NCBI RefSeq assembly: GCF_000708205.1
Contig: NW_014575559.1
Location: 85,165-149,164 of the forward strand
Direction: 5' to 3'
DNA: 64,000 nucleotides
Origin: Mixia osmundae IAM 14324
Lineage: Eukaryota > Basidiomycota > Mixiomycetes > Mixiales > Mixiaceae
A model generated the notes under the pieces. It was not told the DNA's origin. It did no database searches and saw only the letters and a program-made list of their open reading frames with translations. Below are positions 35,301 through 46,534 of the stretch, in pieces. The position numbers and the translations under genes were made by a program. The number at the start of each line of letters is the position of its first letter. The first letter of the stretch is position 1.

Positions 35301-35630
35301 CCTTCAGGGGCATCTGCATGGTCATCCAAGCCAATCCGAACGGCCTCTCAAACGTGAGTACTTGCAGCCCAACAATCGGTTTATGCTGACCTGAGGTGCA
35401 GCACTTCCAATTCTTCCTCAATGCGGTCGCACGCTGGCAGAAACCCTCGCCAGAGCTATTCGAGATGTTCAGAAGTGTATGTTGGCTTCCTGAACGGCCC
35501 GCTTTGCGCTTACAAGTCCACGCAGATCCTAAATGGCTTCAAGTCGGTGAGCGGCGATACCTGGCCAGCGATCATGGAGCAATTCAATCCTGCCATCCGG
35601 CAACGCCTCGCCGAGCGATATCAGGTATAG
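32344..35630 (+). CDS. KAP104: Transportin / importin beta-2 (Kap104)
   Basis: Karyopherin that imports PY-NLS cargoes such as hnRNP-type proteins through nuclear pores. ATG 32344 gives [15 protein letters not shown]. An 82-nt intron then joins to [19 protein letters not shown], the importin-beta N-terminal repeat. HEAT repeats run throughout ([38 protein letters not shown]). The acidic loop typical of transportins is at about 33630-33690 (a run of Glu/Asp), directly before [17 protein letters not shown]. Several introns of about 45-60 nt lie between 33860 and 35500; their exact borders are only approximate. The final exon ends ERYQV with TAG 35628-35630. It converges on the lectin gene, 58 bp away. 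Confidence 0.93.
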
Positions 35631-35688
35631 CAGGCCTAGACTGGAGTCGTAAGCAGCGCTGCAAATCCTTGACAACGTAGCATTCCTG

Positions 35689-37121
35689 CTAGAATCTCTT
35701 GTTGTTGCGCTGAGTCTTCCAGCCTCTGAACGCGATTGCAGCAACGCCGATGACGACCAGAATGGCCAGCCACTTGATGAGAGTCGTGACGAATCTGAGG
35801 AATTTGCTGCCCGCTGATGAAGATGATCTTCGCGAGCGTTTCGGGGCATTCGCACTCGGGCTGTGATAGAGTGCGTTGTAGGCTGACACGGACACGATGT
35901 CATGGTCATCTGTGGGGAGACATCAGTTGCGTCGTTGCAAACAGACCAAGCACACGCACCGCTCACGTCGCCGGTAGCTGCAGTAAAGCCTAAGAACGGT
36001 GAGCCTGGCAGGGTCAGATTACGTATGACAAAGCATGTCTCGTATTCATCCCAGGCTCGGTGTTGTATCGCGAGCTCAAAGTAGTTGTTGCGAAAGTAGG
36101 TCATCTTTGCTTTTGCAGCTACGTCTGTCCGTCGGAAATCGATCTGAGAACGATAGTAAACGTGAGCAGTGGTCACTTGGGAGCAGGCTCTGGCTTGCCG
36201 AGCAGCGTATCTCTGATTGTGTGGCTCCATCTGAGCCATGGTCGTAAGAAGTCGTTCCGTCATTATTGATCGCTAGGATCTGCGGGAAAGCCCACTGCAT
36301 CCTAGTGATGAGCAAAGGCGGTGGCAAGAGACGCGGCGCGCACCGAGTGCCTCGAGTTGGCATAGGTATCAAAGAAAATGGCAAGGCCCCTCCATAGATC
36401 TGGAGAGGCTCGTCAATATCAGCTCTGACGTCAGGTGCAGGCGAGCTGAGCGGACCCTCGTTGCCAAAGACGGGGCCTTGCGTGGCGCGTGATGAAGTGA
36501 GCCAAACGGCGAATCCGTCGCCAAAGAGGGTATTACTCTTGCCGTCCACCCTGAACTCAAACTCGATCTCGAAGCCAGTCGGTGTGATGGGTAGGCGAGA
36601 CCACAGCCAGCCAGCTTGGGACGGCCTGTCTTGCGTGAGTCGGATGTGCTTGTTGGTGTTGACGATGGCTGTGCCGCCAAAGTCAAACCTGCGTGACCGC
36701 CTTCAGCTTGTCGAGACATCAGAGAAGGGGCAAGCTTGCCATCGATTCTGCAGATCTGCGTCCACGTAGGCTGCAGGCACCGTGAGCATCAGCCAAAGAT
36801 CATTGACGTGGCTCGAGCGGCATGAAACTGACGGGCAAAGAGCGAATGACTTCTGATGGGTAGCGTCCGCTCTACTGTCCCCGGTACTCGCGTCTTGTAG
36901 TCGGGTGCGGCGGCTGCTGCTGCTGCAGACTTCTTGTCTGCCTTTTTGGCAAGAGCAGGCCTCGCTACCGTTGACAGCAGTAGCAAAGCCTGAAGCAGGA
37001 GCAACACGCTCGACAGGCCCCGAACACCTTTCCGCCGTGCTCTTCGCTGCCCAGACTGCGCATTGCTTTGGCTGCAATCCGCAAGGGACATCAGATCGTC
37101 AGGTTGCCGGCACTTTCGCAT
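35689..37121 (-). CDS. L-type (legume-like) lectin cargo receptor, VIP36/Emp47 family
   Basis: Early-secretory-pathway lectin that binds high-mannose glycoproteins. The likely ATG is at 37121 (MRKCRQPDD), with a second at 37091. A signal-anchor-like leucine stretch, SSVLLLLQALLLLSTVA, ends near the cleavage site ARPALA. The carbohydrate-recognition domain is assembled from short exons: YVDADLQNRW joined to FDFGGTAIVNTNKHIRL by a GC-AG intron (36689-36739), FGDGFAVWLTSSRA, GPVFGNE, LAIFFDTYANS, FPQILAINNDGTTSYDHGSDG and RAWDEYETCFVIRNLTLPG. A C-terminal helix (FVTTLIKWLAILVVIGVAAIAF) precedes a short basic tail, KTQRNNKRF. That type I topology fits ER-Golgi cycling, although the tail lacks a classical KKxx. 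Confidence 0.9.
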
Positions 37122-37203
37122 GAGAACCAACCTGACGCGACGTCGACTACGGTGCACGCGCGCGAACACACGTAGGCACTGCCCACAAGGAGATGCATGT
37201 CAT

Positions 37204-40200
37204 CTATTTGATCTTGTCCTGAACACCCTCATCGCTCTTCCACGGCTCAAGGTGACGCATGTGATCTCTTGTCTCCCGAGCAGGCCGAGAGATGGCAGGC
37301 TGCAGAGTCGAGTCAGCCTCGTCATTGCAAACAGGCAAAAGGGCGTACCTGATCAACTTGAGCCAGTCGAATGACCCGGTTCACGATGAGCATAGATGTG
37401 TTGAAACTATGCAGCTGGGCTGGCGCGACTTCGATGACGGCGGCGAGGCACATGCTGCCCAAAATCGTCGGCGGATCCTGCAGGATGTGTTCACTGCAGT
37501 TTTGCGAGATCAGTAAGACCATGCACAGTCACCCCAAGGCACGTACTCCAGGAATGGCAAAACTTCTTTCGGGTGATGGAGTATGAGACCGCCCAGGAGC
37601 TGGCCGAGAACGAGGTTGTAAGCATCTGCGACTGCTTCAGCCCATACGCTCGCACGCGCTCAATTTGCGCGCACCTTTGGTCTCTTCGACGAACGCCTCG
37701 CCGACGAGCTCGATCATTCTGGCGAGGACTGGCTGAGTGACGTTATTGCCGCCGCTGATCGTGACGCTCGCGAGCGCAGATACAGCGGAGAGCTTGATAT
37801 CCTCGCTCTGACCGCTTGCAAGCGCAAGCAGCTCTGTCACCACAGGATCGACCCGTGGCTGGACTGCCATGAGCACACCGAGTGCCTGAGCCGCTCGAGA
37901 TCGAATGTTGGAGCTGACTGAGTCTGAGACCGATTTGATGAAAGTGCGCTGAAGTTGGGGCAAGAACGGCCTGACGAGCTGCGGCACGCGCGCCAGTAAT
38001 ACCGTCAAGGTATTGAGAATGGCCGACTTGACCGGCGGCGGGAATCGCTCCGCGACAATGCGGATGAGAGGGCCAGTGATTTGAGTTACATAGGGCTTGA
38101 TGAATTCGGCAGAGGTCCGCTCGGTGACATCACCGAGGCAGTAGGCTGCCTGCTCGCGCTGCTCTGCCGTACCATTCAACAAGCCTTGCAGTAAGATCGG
38201 CAGCACCGCTTTGAGGCCATTAGGCCGACAGAACCCTGGCAAATCGCGGCCACTTGCACCGGTCACTTCGATCGTACGACGAAGCGGGATCACATAGGCC
38301 TCTTGGTCTTCTTTTGGCGTCGAGCGGGTGAGAGCATCCATCGCATTCCAGGCGGCATCCACTACGAGTGGCTCACGATCGTCGAATGATGATATAAACT
38401 GTCTGATCCAGTCGACAGCATAGTCTGAGTAGTCCACAGAGGCTACCTGACAGAACACGGCGAAGATACCACATGCAGATGCCCGACTGGTGGGAGACGC
38501 AGCTTTAGCGAGTCCGATGAGATGTGCCGACAGAATATTGAGGCCCTCGAGATCTGTGACAGAACGCAGAACCGACTCAATGGCGTCCGTAATGACCTCA
38601 TACGCCGCTTCCTCTGCGCTCAGGTCTTGCTTCGTGCTTGCGAGCGCGTCGATAATATCTGGCAGTCGCCGATTTAGCGATGGGCCGGAAACCGCAGCGA
38701 TCTCTGCCAATGCGCGCGCATTGGCTGCAGATACAGGCCTCTTAATGAGGGTCGGCACGATACTGGGCAGCACAGCGCTCGAGCGAACTTGCACAATTTC
38801 GATGAGCGCTGCAAGCGCGGCTTCTGCTGTCTCGCTGTCTGACGCGATTGCGCCAAGCAAAGTCGGGATCGTCTGACTAGCGGCTTTAGCACCGACATGC
38901 TTCTGCAATGTGTCGAAGCATTGAGCAGCGGCAGCTCGGACGACAGCGTCAGCGTCGACAAGCGAAAGACGGATGGACTTGATGATCTCGTCTTCATGCG
39001 GCTCAAGCTGCGCCTTGGTTGCGCTAGTCAATACCTCTGCAAATGTCAAGCACGCGCCGCGTCGGCTCGCCTGATCGCCTTGCGATCGCTGCTGCAAGAT
39101 CTCGACGATAATACCCAAGTAGCCCTCGCCCAGCTTGCGGCAAAGCTCGGCTACTGTGCGCGCAGCAGTCTCCCTCTGTTCCGTGCCGTTGCTTGCCATC
39201 ATCTTGATAATCGAATTGACAAGCGTTGGCAAGATCTCGCGGACAGTCCGAGGCGTATTATGGACCAAGGCCTTCCAGACATGGGTCGCGAACTGACGCA
39301 CGACGCCCGATGCATCTTGACGGGCAAGATAGATTGCACTGAGCACGCGATCGCGCCGTTCGCGTCCGAGCACGTCCACAAGAGCTTTGCGTGACGATTC
39401 TCTGCCGACGTGCTGATCCTCTTCGCCTTCCTCCTCTATCTCATTCTTGCCGCTAATACCAGAGATATTGAAAAGTAATTCGCCGACGAGCTGCACGGAG
39501 CTTTGTCGGATGCGCCAACTGGAGTCGAAGAGACTGCTCTCGAGACTGGGTAAGAGCAGATCGATTGCTGTAGTACTATGGTTGGCGACAATCATGCGAC
39601 CGGCGCGCATCGACGCATCTCGTACAAGTTCTGAATCATCAGCCAGACCAGCAAGTACTGGCTGTACGATTCGATTGAGGAACGGTGTAAAGCGATCGCC
39701 GAAAGTGGTTGGCAAGAAGACAAGCAGCGACATGAAGCCTTCACGGACGTATGATCTCGAGCTGCTTGTGTTGGCGATGATCTCGGGCAGGATCGAGTCA
39801 AGTCGCTCTGTGCCCAAGCCTGACAGGATCTCTGACAGACCTTGCGCAGCACCTTGCTGATCAACGCCCCCACGATCTGAGCGCAATGTCTCAAGCAAGG
39901 ATGGCAACAGGTCGGGAAAAGCATCCTCTCCCAGACGCTCGACGAGACTCCCAAGCGCCTTTGCGGCTGTTCCTCGAGCTTCGGGCACGGGATCGATGAG
40001 GACCTCCCGTACTCTGGGAATGAGGGATGTGAGATACGGTGCGAGATCCTTACTGTCAGTCAAAGTCGCCATATTGCCGACGATCTGCGATGCTTTGCGC
40101 TTTGTCTCGGCGCTACGCTCTCGCAAGCCACGCTCGAGGATAGGGACAATCTGCGTATACGGATGAGTTGATATTATTCTCCCTTGATTTAACGAGACTT

Positions 40201-43200
40201 ACCAAAGCGAGCGCAGAATGGTCAAGATAATGCGCAAACTTTGTCGCAAGCAGAGTATCCAGCGCTTCTGGTGTCTTCTCGGTAGGCTTGACGAGAGCTG
40301 CCAGTAGTATCTGTTGCATTGCTTGCACCTCTGGATTGGTGACAACGTCTCCGAAACGCTTCAAGCTCGTGTTAGCTGCGGATCTGACTTGTGTGTGCGA
40401 ATCGGTCAGGACTTCTGTGAGACGAGGGATAATTGTTGGCAAAGAAGCTGACAGTTGCTTGGGGGCGAGGAAGGCCATCGAGCCGATCAATTCAATTGCA
40501 CCTTTCTTTGACCGCCATTGCTTGTCGTTGAGACCTTCGAGCAGCGTTGGGAGGATCAATTTGACTGCATGACCCGAGAGCTTGCCCATGATCACGCGTG
40601 CTGCGTCCTGCGCGGCTTGTCGTACTTCAACCGATGCGTCACCGAAGGCTGACAGCAATTGGGGCAAGAGCTGAATGACGTATGGCTCGAAAATCCGCCC
40701 AAGAATGGCCGAGAAACACTCGTAAGCAAACAGTACGCCCTGACGCGAGTTTGCGTTGCGCTTGTCATCCATCGCATCGCGTAAACGAGACATGATGGAA
40801 AAGTCCTTCAGTGAAGAGATACCGCGACCTTTGACGGCGCTAGCGAGGCCGTATGCAGCCCCGCGACGCTCGGCGTATCTGGCGGCATAAGTGACATCAC
40901 GCAGCAGCTGGTCGATCAGACCGGGCGCATCATCGCGCAGCGCTTTGACGAGCGGCGGCAGGCAGTCCGAAACCGCGATCTGGACCATCTCACTGGGTGT
41001 TTTGAGCGCTTCGATGAGTCGCGTCATGACTTGCTTGACTCTGGGGTCCGTCGAATCAAGATGACGTGCAGCTCGTCCATAAAGAATGACAATTGCTTCG
41101 GTGATGTCGTCGTCCGTACGAGTTGCAGGATGCTGAGCAGCAAGGTACGCTTCGAGTATGCCTATCAGCTCTTGCAGATGCTGTCCATGATGGCAGTCGA
41201 TGTATGCGATGGCCGCTTCGAGCATAGTCGAACGTACGCGATCGTCCTTGTCGCCCAAGGCTTGTACAGATATGAAGAGCAAGAAGACAGCTTGAATCTC
41301 CTTCAGCTGGCATTGTGGCGCAAGATGCTTGACTGTCAAAGCAAAGGCGACTCGTACTTGCCATGGATCCTCTTGATTGAGCGACTCGGGGATCAGCATG
41401 CCGAAACGGTCGTATTCCGGGAGTCTGTCGCGCTTCTGCGGATGTGATAATTGAGTAGGAGAATGATGTGAAGAGTCTTCTACATACTTCAAACATGTAG
41501 TCTGATGTGAGATCTTGGATTATGCCCAGAACGTCTTGCGGTATCAGAGCAAGGGCGGCAGCAACGGCACGGGCAGCTGCTTCGCGCACGAACTTAACCT
41601 CATGCTCTGCAACCCTGTATCAGCCCACGACTGTACGGATGTGGACATGACTGACTTAAGAACGGCTTGAGGTCGGCCCAGGCGGTTTCCGATACATCGA
41701 GGCCGTTCTCCTCCCACAATTCCGTGGCCAGCTTCCTCGTGCGCTCGACTTCGTCTTGACAAGCTAGCCACAGCTCGTTCGAGTAGTCGAAGATTGTCAG
41801 GTCGAGCGGCTGTACCGCTTGGAGACAAATCAGTCGGAGCTGGTCCTCTTCAACCAGCAAACCGCGGAGAAGCAACCGCATCTCTGCCTCGCTCGCGTTG
41901 TTCTCGAGCGCATGGCTTGCGTCGATAAGCGCCTTCGATGCTGTCTGAACCAAGCTGGGGTAGCTGACGAGCGCAAGGAGCAGGTCTTTCAGAACAGCTG
42001 AGCGTGGGAACAGCGGACTGGCACATTCTCGTGCCTGAAAGCCGAGCAAGTCAATTGCCAAAGCAATCTGCTCATAACCTTCATCCTTTGGCTCGCTATC
42101 GACGGCGACACCGCCGCAAGCAATGATCGATCTGACAAGTGTATGCGCAAATGCAAACGTACCGAGCGAGAGAGGCTTCTGTTCGGCTTGGAAGCGTAGC
42201 TTATACATCGTGCGCGTGACGAGCAGGTTCAAAGGCTCGTGAGTATAGTGCTCCGGAACGAACTTGGCGCGGGCTACTCGCAAAACCGCCATTGCAAGCG
42301 CAGTGCGGGTATTTGTCGTGCAGTCATCGCATCTGTCTGCCAAGGCAAGGAACGTCGCCAAGCCTTGCATGGCAAGGAGGGCTGCAATGGCTTGATTCGC
42401 AAATGCAAGCGTTGCCGAGACAAGCTCAGGCATGTGCGGAGCAATCTCTTGAGTGTGGGAGCTAACAAGACTGTCAATGACCGCCAAGCCACGGCGAGCT
42501 GCGTCCATATGCAGAACGACACGCGCTCGAACGTCGGCCTCTTCTGCAAGACGCTTCTGCACAAGCTGCTGGTCGGCTTTCGACAGATTGACGGGCGTGG
42601 CTCGCTTCTTGGCTATACTGGCGCGTAACTCTGCGTCCCATTGCTCAAGCTCGCGATCCTTGCCCTTGGCATAGATCGGCTGAGCTCTCTGTTTCTCGAG
42701 AGGATCGCTGAAGGTAACATCGCTTGGCGTCTCGTAGATAGCAAGCTCATCAGGCCCGATCCAGCTGAAAGATTCTGGCTTGAGATCTTCCCGAGCCGCT
42801 TGAAGTAGTCTTGGAATCGCAAGACCTGGACAAACGAGGCATAAAGTAGCTAACGACGATTTAGCTGCATCCCGTGTGCTCGAGGCTGACGACGCGAGAC
42901 CGAGCAGGCAATGCGCGATGAGCTCGTCAAAGTGCTCGCTGATCACTTGATCTGGCTTTTGACCTATCGAAAGGGTCAGATCGATCCAGAGGATTGAGCG
43001 GTCGGTGCGGCACAGAGCATGATGGCTCGGTAGGAAGAGATCTACCAGTCTTCGATTTTGCGCGAGATGCGCTGCTTTGCGAGGGCCGGCGAGCGCTGTG
43101 ATGGCAGATCTGATGCGCGAAGACTGATGCGCTGTTGTTCCAATGTCCGGATCGGTCTCTTGCAGCCTTTTCTCGATGCCACGTAAGAGTGGCGCTTGCA

Positions 43201-45293
43201 GAGCATCGACGGTCACAGTGGCTTCCAGTATTGCGCGTCTTGCTTCTAAGCAACGAGAATCGAGTGCTAGGTATGTTGCGAGCTGACTGATGGCCTTTTC
43301 TTGGGATGGCTCTTGACCAGGAATGCTCTGCAACAGAACAGCAAGAAGAGCCCGCGCAAGCCAGATCGCTTCTGTGGGGTCTTGCAGCTTCGTATAAACT
43401 CTTTCGGACAATAAGAAAGATGGTCGAGGCCCGGCATTGAGGAGCGATCTAGCCAGATTGTCCATGCGCGATCGATCAGGCAGCCATCGTGCGATGAGGC
43501 CTAGCGACAACGCAGCAGCAACATAGCCTTCCAATGGTCCGTTCGTGCCAGCGCTAGCGGGCTGACCGATCAGACCGTCAAGTGAGACTTCGAGTGAGGG
43601 CAGTAATGCTCGGGCGAGAGTCAAGGAGGCAGCATTGGGTTCATCTATATCGAGCTGCCAAAGAGCGCCGGCAAGACCTGCCAGGACATATCTGCGCAGC
43701 GAAGATTTGATGTCTATCTGGAGCTTGACGAGATCGTTCGTCAGAGCCGCATCGATCGAGTCCGATCTCAACAAGGCACCGAGGTGCACCGAGCAACATG
43801 ACATTGCCATTTTGAGCGCCTCTTCGTGACTTTCTTTCAGCAGTACCAAGGCGATGATTTGAAGTATCGTTGTACTCGACTGCTTTGTCTGGGTGAAATC
43901 ACGTAGGATGGCATAAAGCGCAACGCGATGTTCTGCCGACGCTGTCTTGCCATCTCGCAGGGGCGCGAGGAGGAGTGCCAGTAAGTCTGCTTGACGTTTA
44001 GCCTGAGAAAGGCGTGGCAGAATCGTGAGGACAAGCTTCACGCCATCGTTGCGCAAAGGCTCCTTGATTGAGCGGAGCTGATTAAGAACGGCAGTAAGGA
44101 ACTTTTCCGATAGCATAAAATCTAATGGGCATTCTGCAGATGCAAAGAGAGCCTCGAGCACAGGCAGGGCGACTTCCGGGGAGCGCAAGAGCATTCTGTC
44201 AGCCACGGGCATGACGTGCTCCGTCATTTCGATATCGGTGACGATGCTGTTCAGAGTGTTGCACAGAGCTATCCGGGTCTGTTGTGGCGGCAGTGTCCTA
44301 CTACTGAGCACGAGCTGAGTATACAAAGTGATGATCTCTTGCTTTCTAGTTTGCAGTGTCGTTGCAAAGGCGGGATCATCTGCACCAACTGTACACAGTA
44401 AGCCGAGAAGCGCAAGGGTGTACACTTGCTTGTTGGCGAGCAAAGCTCCGAGCAAGGCGGGCAATTGCACTCGTAAGCTCCGCAATGATCTCACGGCAAG
44501 ATGATGAGTGGATACTCTCGTCCGTTGACGTTGGTGTCCTTCGCCTTCTTGCGAGGCGTGGTATGCAAGTGCAACGGTAGGCAACAAGTCAGGATATGCG
44601 GAACTCCTGAGCTCTACAGAGTTTGCTTGGCTCGTCTCGAGCGATGACAGTATAGTAAAACCCCAAGCGGCCAAGGTGTACAGTGAGGTCGGAGCAGACG
44701 AGCTGGGTGAGCTTGCCAGTGTCTTTACTTCTTTCGACAGCCATCCGATGATATGGGAAGTCAAGTTTGCGGGAGAAGCGTCGCTAACAGAGGCGTCAGT
44801 CGCAACGAGTACATGCAAGACATCGAGAACGGCGTGACGTGAAGCTCGGTCGGCGTAGCGCGAGTAAGTCTGAAGGATGAGCTTGACCAAGGGCGCAAGG
44901 GCCTGTCGCTCCTGCAGATCTACCGACACATGTATCAGCATCGAGACAAGGGCACATGACAAAGCAGCGAGACTCGCCTGAATAGCCTTGACGCTTGAGA
45001 CGAGGCAGGAGCTGTTCATGGATGAATGCAAGTCGTGGCGCTGTGCGGCTGGACGGCAGCGTTCTCTGCGCGAGCGACAGGAGCTCGTCTGCATCAAGCT
45101 CTTCTTCCCGTGTGTCATCTTGAGGGCTGCTGTGGCCATTGACACGAGGGTGTGCGTCATCGAGTTCCATCTCGATTTCGTCGACCGGTTTACCTGCCAG
45201 TCTTGAGAAGTCTGGCTGAGAACCTGCCCAGCCTGCGATATCCCTTGCTTCTGCACGCTCGCTCTTCTTGATCTTGAGCTTGCCCGAGCTCAT
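37204..45293 (-). CDS. GCN1: Gcn1, ribosome-associated activator of Gcn2 kinase
   Basis: Very large HEAT-repeat protein that, with Gcn20, conveys ribosome stalling and uncharged tRNA to Gcn2 in the amino-acid starvation response. The true ATG is at 45293 (MSSGKLKIKKSERAEARD); the frame opens further upstream only with a TTG. The main exons are about 41640-45000, about 40180-41490 and 37637-40126. They hold continuous HEAT repeats, the eEF3-like segment RELEQWDAELRASIAKK, and PEYDRFGMLIPESLNQEDPW. The C-terminus continues past the stop at 37637 through three more small exons (AYNLVLGQLLGGLILHHP, EHILQDPPTILGSMCLAAVI, PAISRPARETRDHMRHLEPW), ending TAG 37204-37206. About 2,550-2,600 residues, normal for Gcn1. 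Start codons of this gene and the carrier are 116 bp apart. Confidence 0.94.
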
Positions 45294-45409
45294 TTGATCA
45301 GCAGGAGGGAAGCAAGCCACGAGACTCGTCGCTTGTTGTCGTCTGCCAAATTTTGGAGCGTGTGGTTGCGCCAAAGTTGTGATCTCTCAGTCACTCGTCC
45401 CGGGCTGCT

Positions 45410-46534
45410 ATGGGCGAATCCTCGCCTACGATGGATGCAGAGAAGCTCCAGCATCCACCGCCATCGACTGCAGCTTCACTCATTGCAGGCAGCTTCGGCG
45501 GAGCATGTCAAGTCATCGTCGGTCAGCCACTCGTGCGTCGCTCTCATCTGCCATGCTTTGAGGCTGCCTGACGCATGCCGCTGGCCAGGACACGATCAAG
45601 ACAAGGGCCCAGACTTCCCCAAGAGGCATGTTCAAGGGACCGCTCGATATCGCGACCCAGACCATCCGCAAAGAGGGCGTGCTGGCTCTGTACAAAGGCA
45701 AGTCAGCCGCCTGCAGACTCGTCGTGAACGTCTGAGAAGGGCTTACGTGCAGGCATGGCATCGCCTCTGATCGGCGTAGCGGGTGTCAACTCACTCTTGT
45801 TCGCCGCCTACGGCCAAGCAAAGCATCTCGTCTCACCCTACCCTGAGCTCAGCCTGCCCCAGACCGCTCTGGCAGGCAGCATGGCAGGCGCAGCCAATGC
45901 ACTCCTCGCAAGCCCTGTAGAGATGTTCAAAATCCGAATGCAGGGACAGTATGGTCAGCCCACGGACAAGAAGCTTTCCAAGGTACTTAGCGAGATGTGG
46001 AATACATGGGGCTTTCGACGTGGCATCATGCGTGGCTTCTGGGTCACCGTCGTCAAAGAGATACCTGCCTACGGTGGTCAGCTCTGGTAGATCTTGGACT
46101 GGGACTTGGCAGCTCACTCCAAGTTGCAGGCTTCTACCTTGCATACGAGTTCAGCAAGCGACAATTCCAAAAGCGTCACGGTCCCAGCACAGAGCTGCCC
46201 GTATGGGCATTGCTCGCAAGCGGCGCGAGCGGGGGTGCACTCTACTGGACTCTCTGCTATCCTCTAGGTATGGTCATGTTACGCCCTCCACGATCCAGGT
46301 CTGATGTGCAACACAGACGTGGTCAAGAGCCGAGTTCAGCTTGCCGACAAACCACCCAACGGTGCCAACTACATTGCGAACACCTTCAGGTCGATCTACG
46401 CCAAGGAAGGCCTCGAGGCCTTCTATCGTGGTCTCACGCCAACCTATCTTCGAGCGATCCCAAGCGCAGCCGTTACTTTTGTCGGGTTCGAGCTCGCCAT
46501 CAAGTTCATGCGTGACAACAATCTGCTCATCTAG
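45410..46534 (+). CDS. Mitochondrial carrier (SLC25; carnitine/amino-acid carrier type)
   Basis: Inner-membrane solute transporter with three repeats. ATG 45410 gives MGESSPTMDAEKL. The carrier signatures are each interrupted by an intron: GQPL joined to DTIKTRAQ, ASPVEMFKIRMQ, and CYPL joined to DVVKSRVQ. The intron after LALYKG (45698-45752) has a GC donor (gcaagt), and no GT alternative preserves the frame. The repeat sequences (PLIGVAGVNSLLF, GAANALLASPVEM, FRRGIMRGFWVTVVKEIPAYGG) most resemble the carnitine/acylcarnitine, ornithine and Ymc1-like branch, so the substrate is uncertain. The stop TAG (46532-46534) overlaps the haspin stop codon on the other strand. Confidence 0.92.

Noticed and set aside
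45294-45374. Longer Gcn1 N-terminus starting at 45374
   Set aside because: That codon is TTG on the minus strand; the first ATG is 45293 and gives a Lys-rich start without extra sequence.
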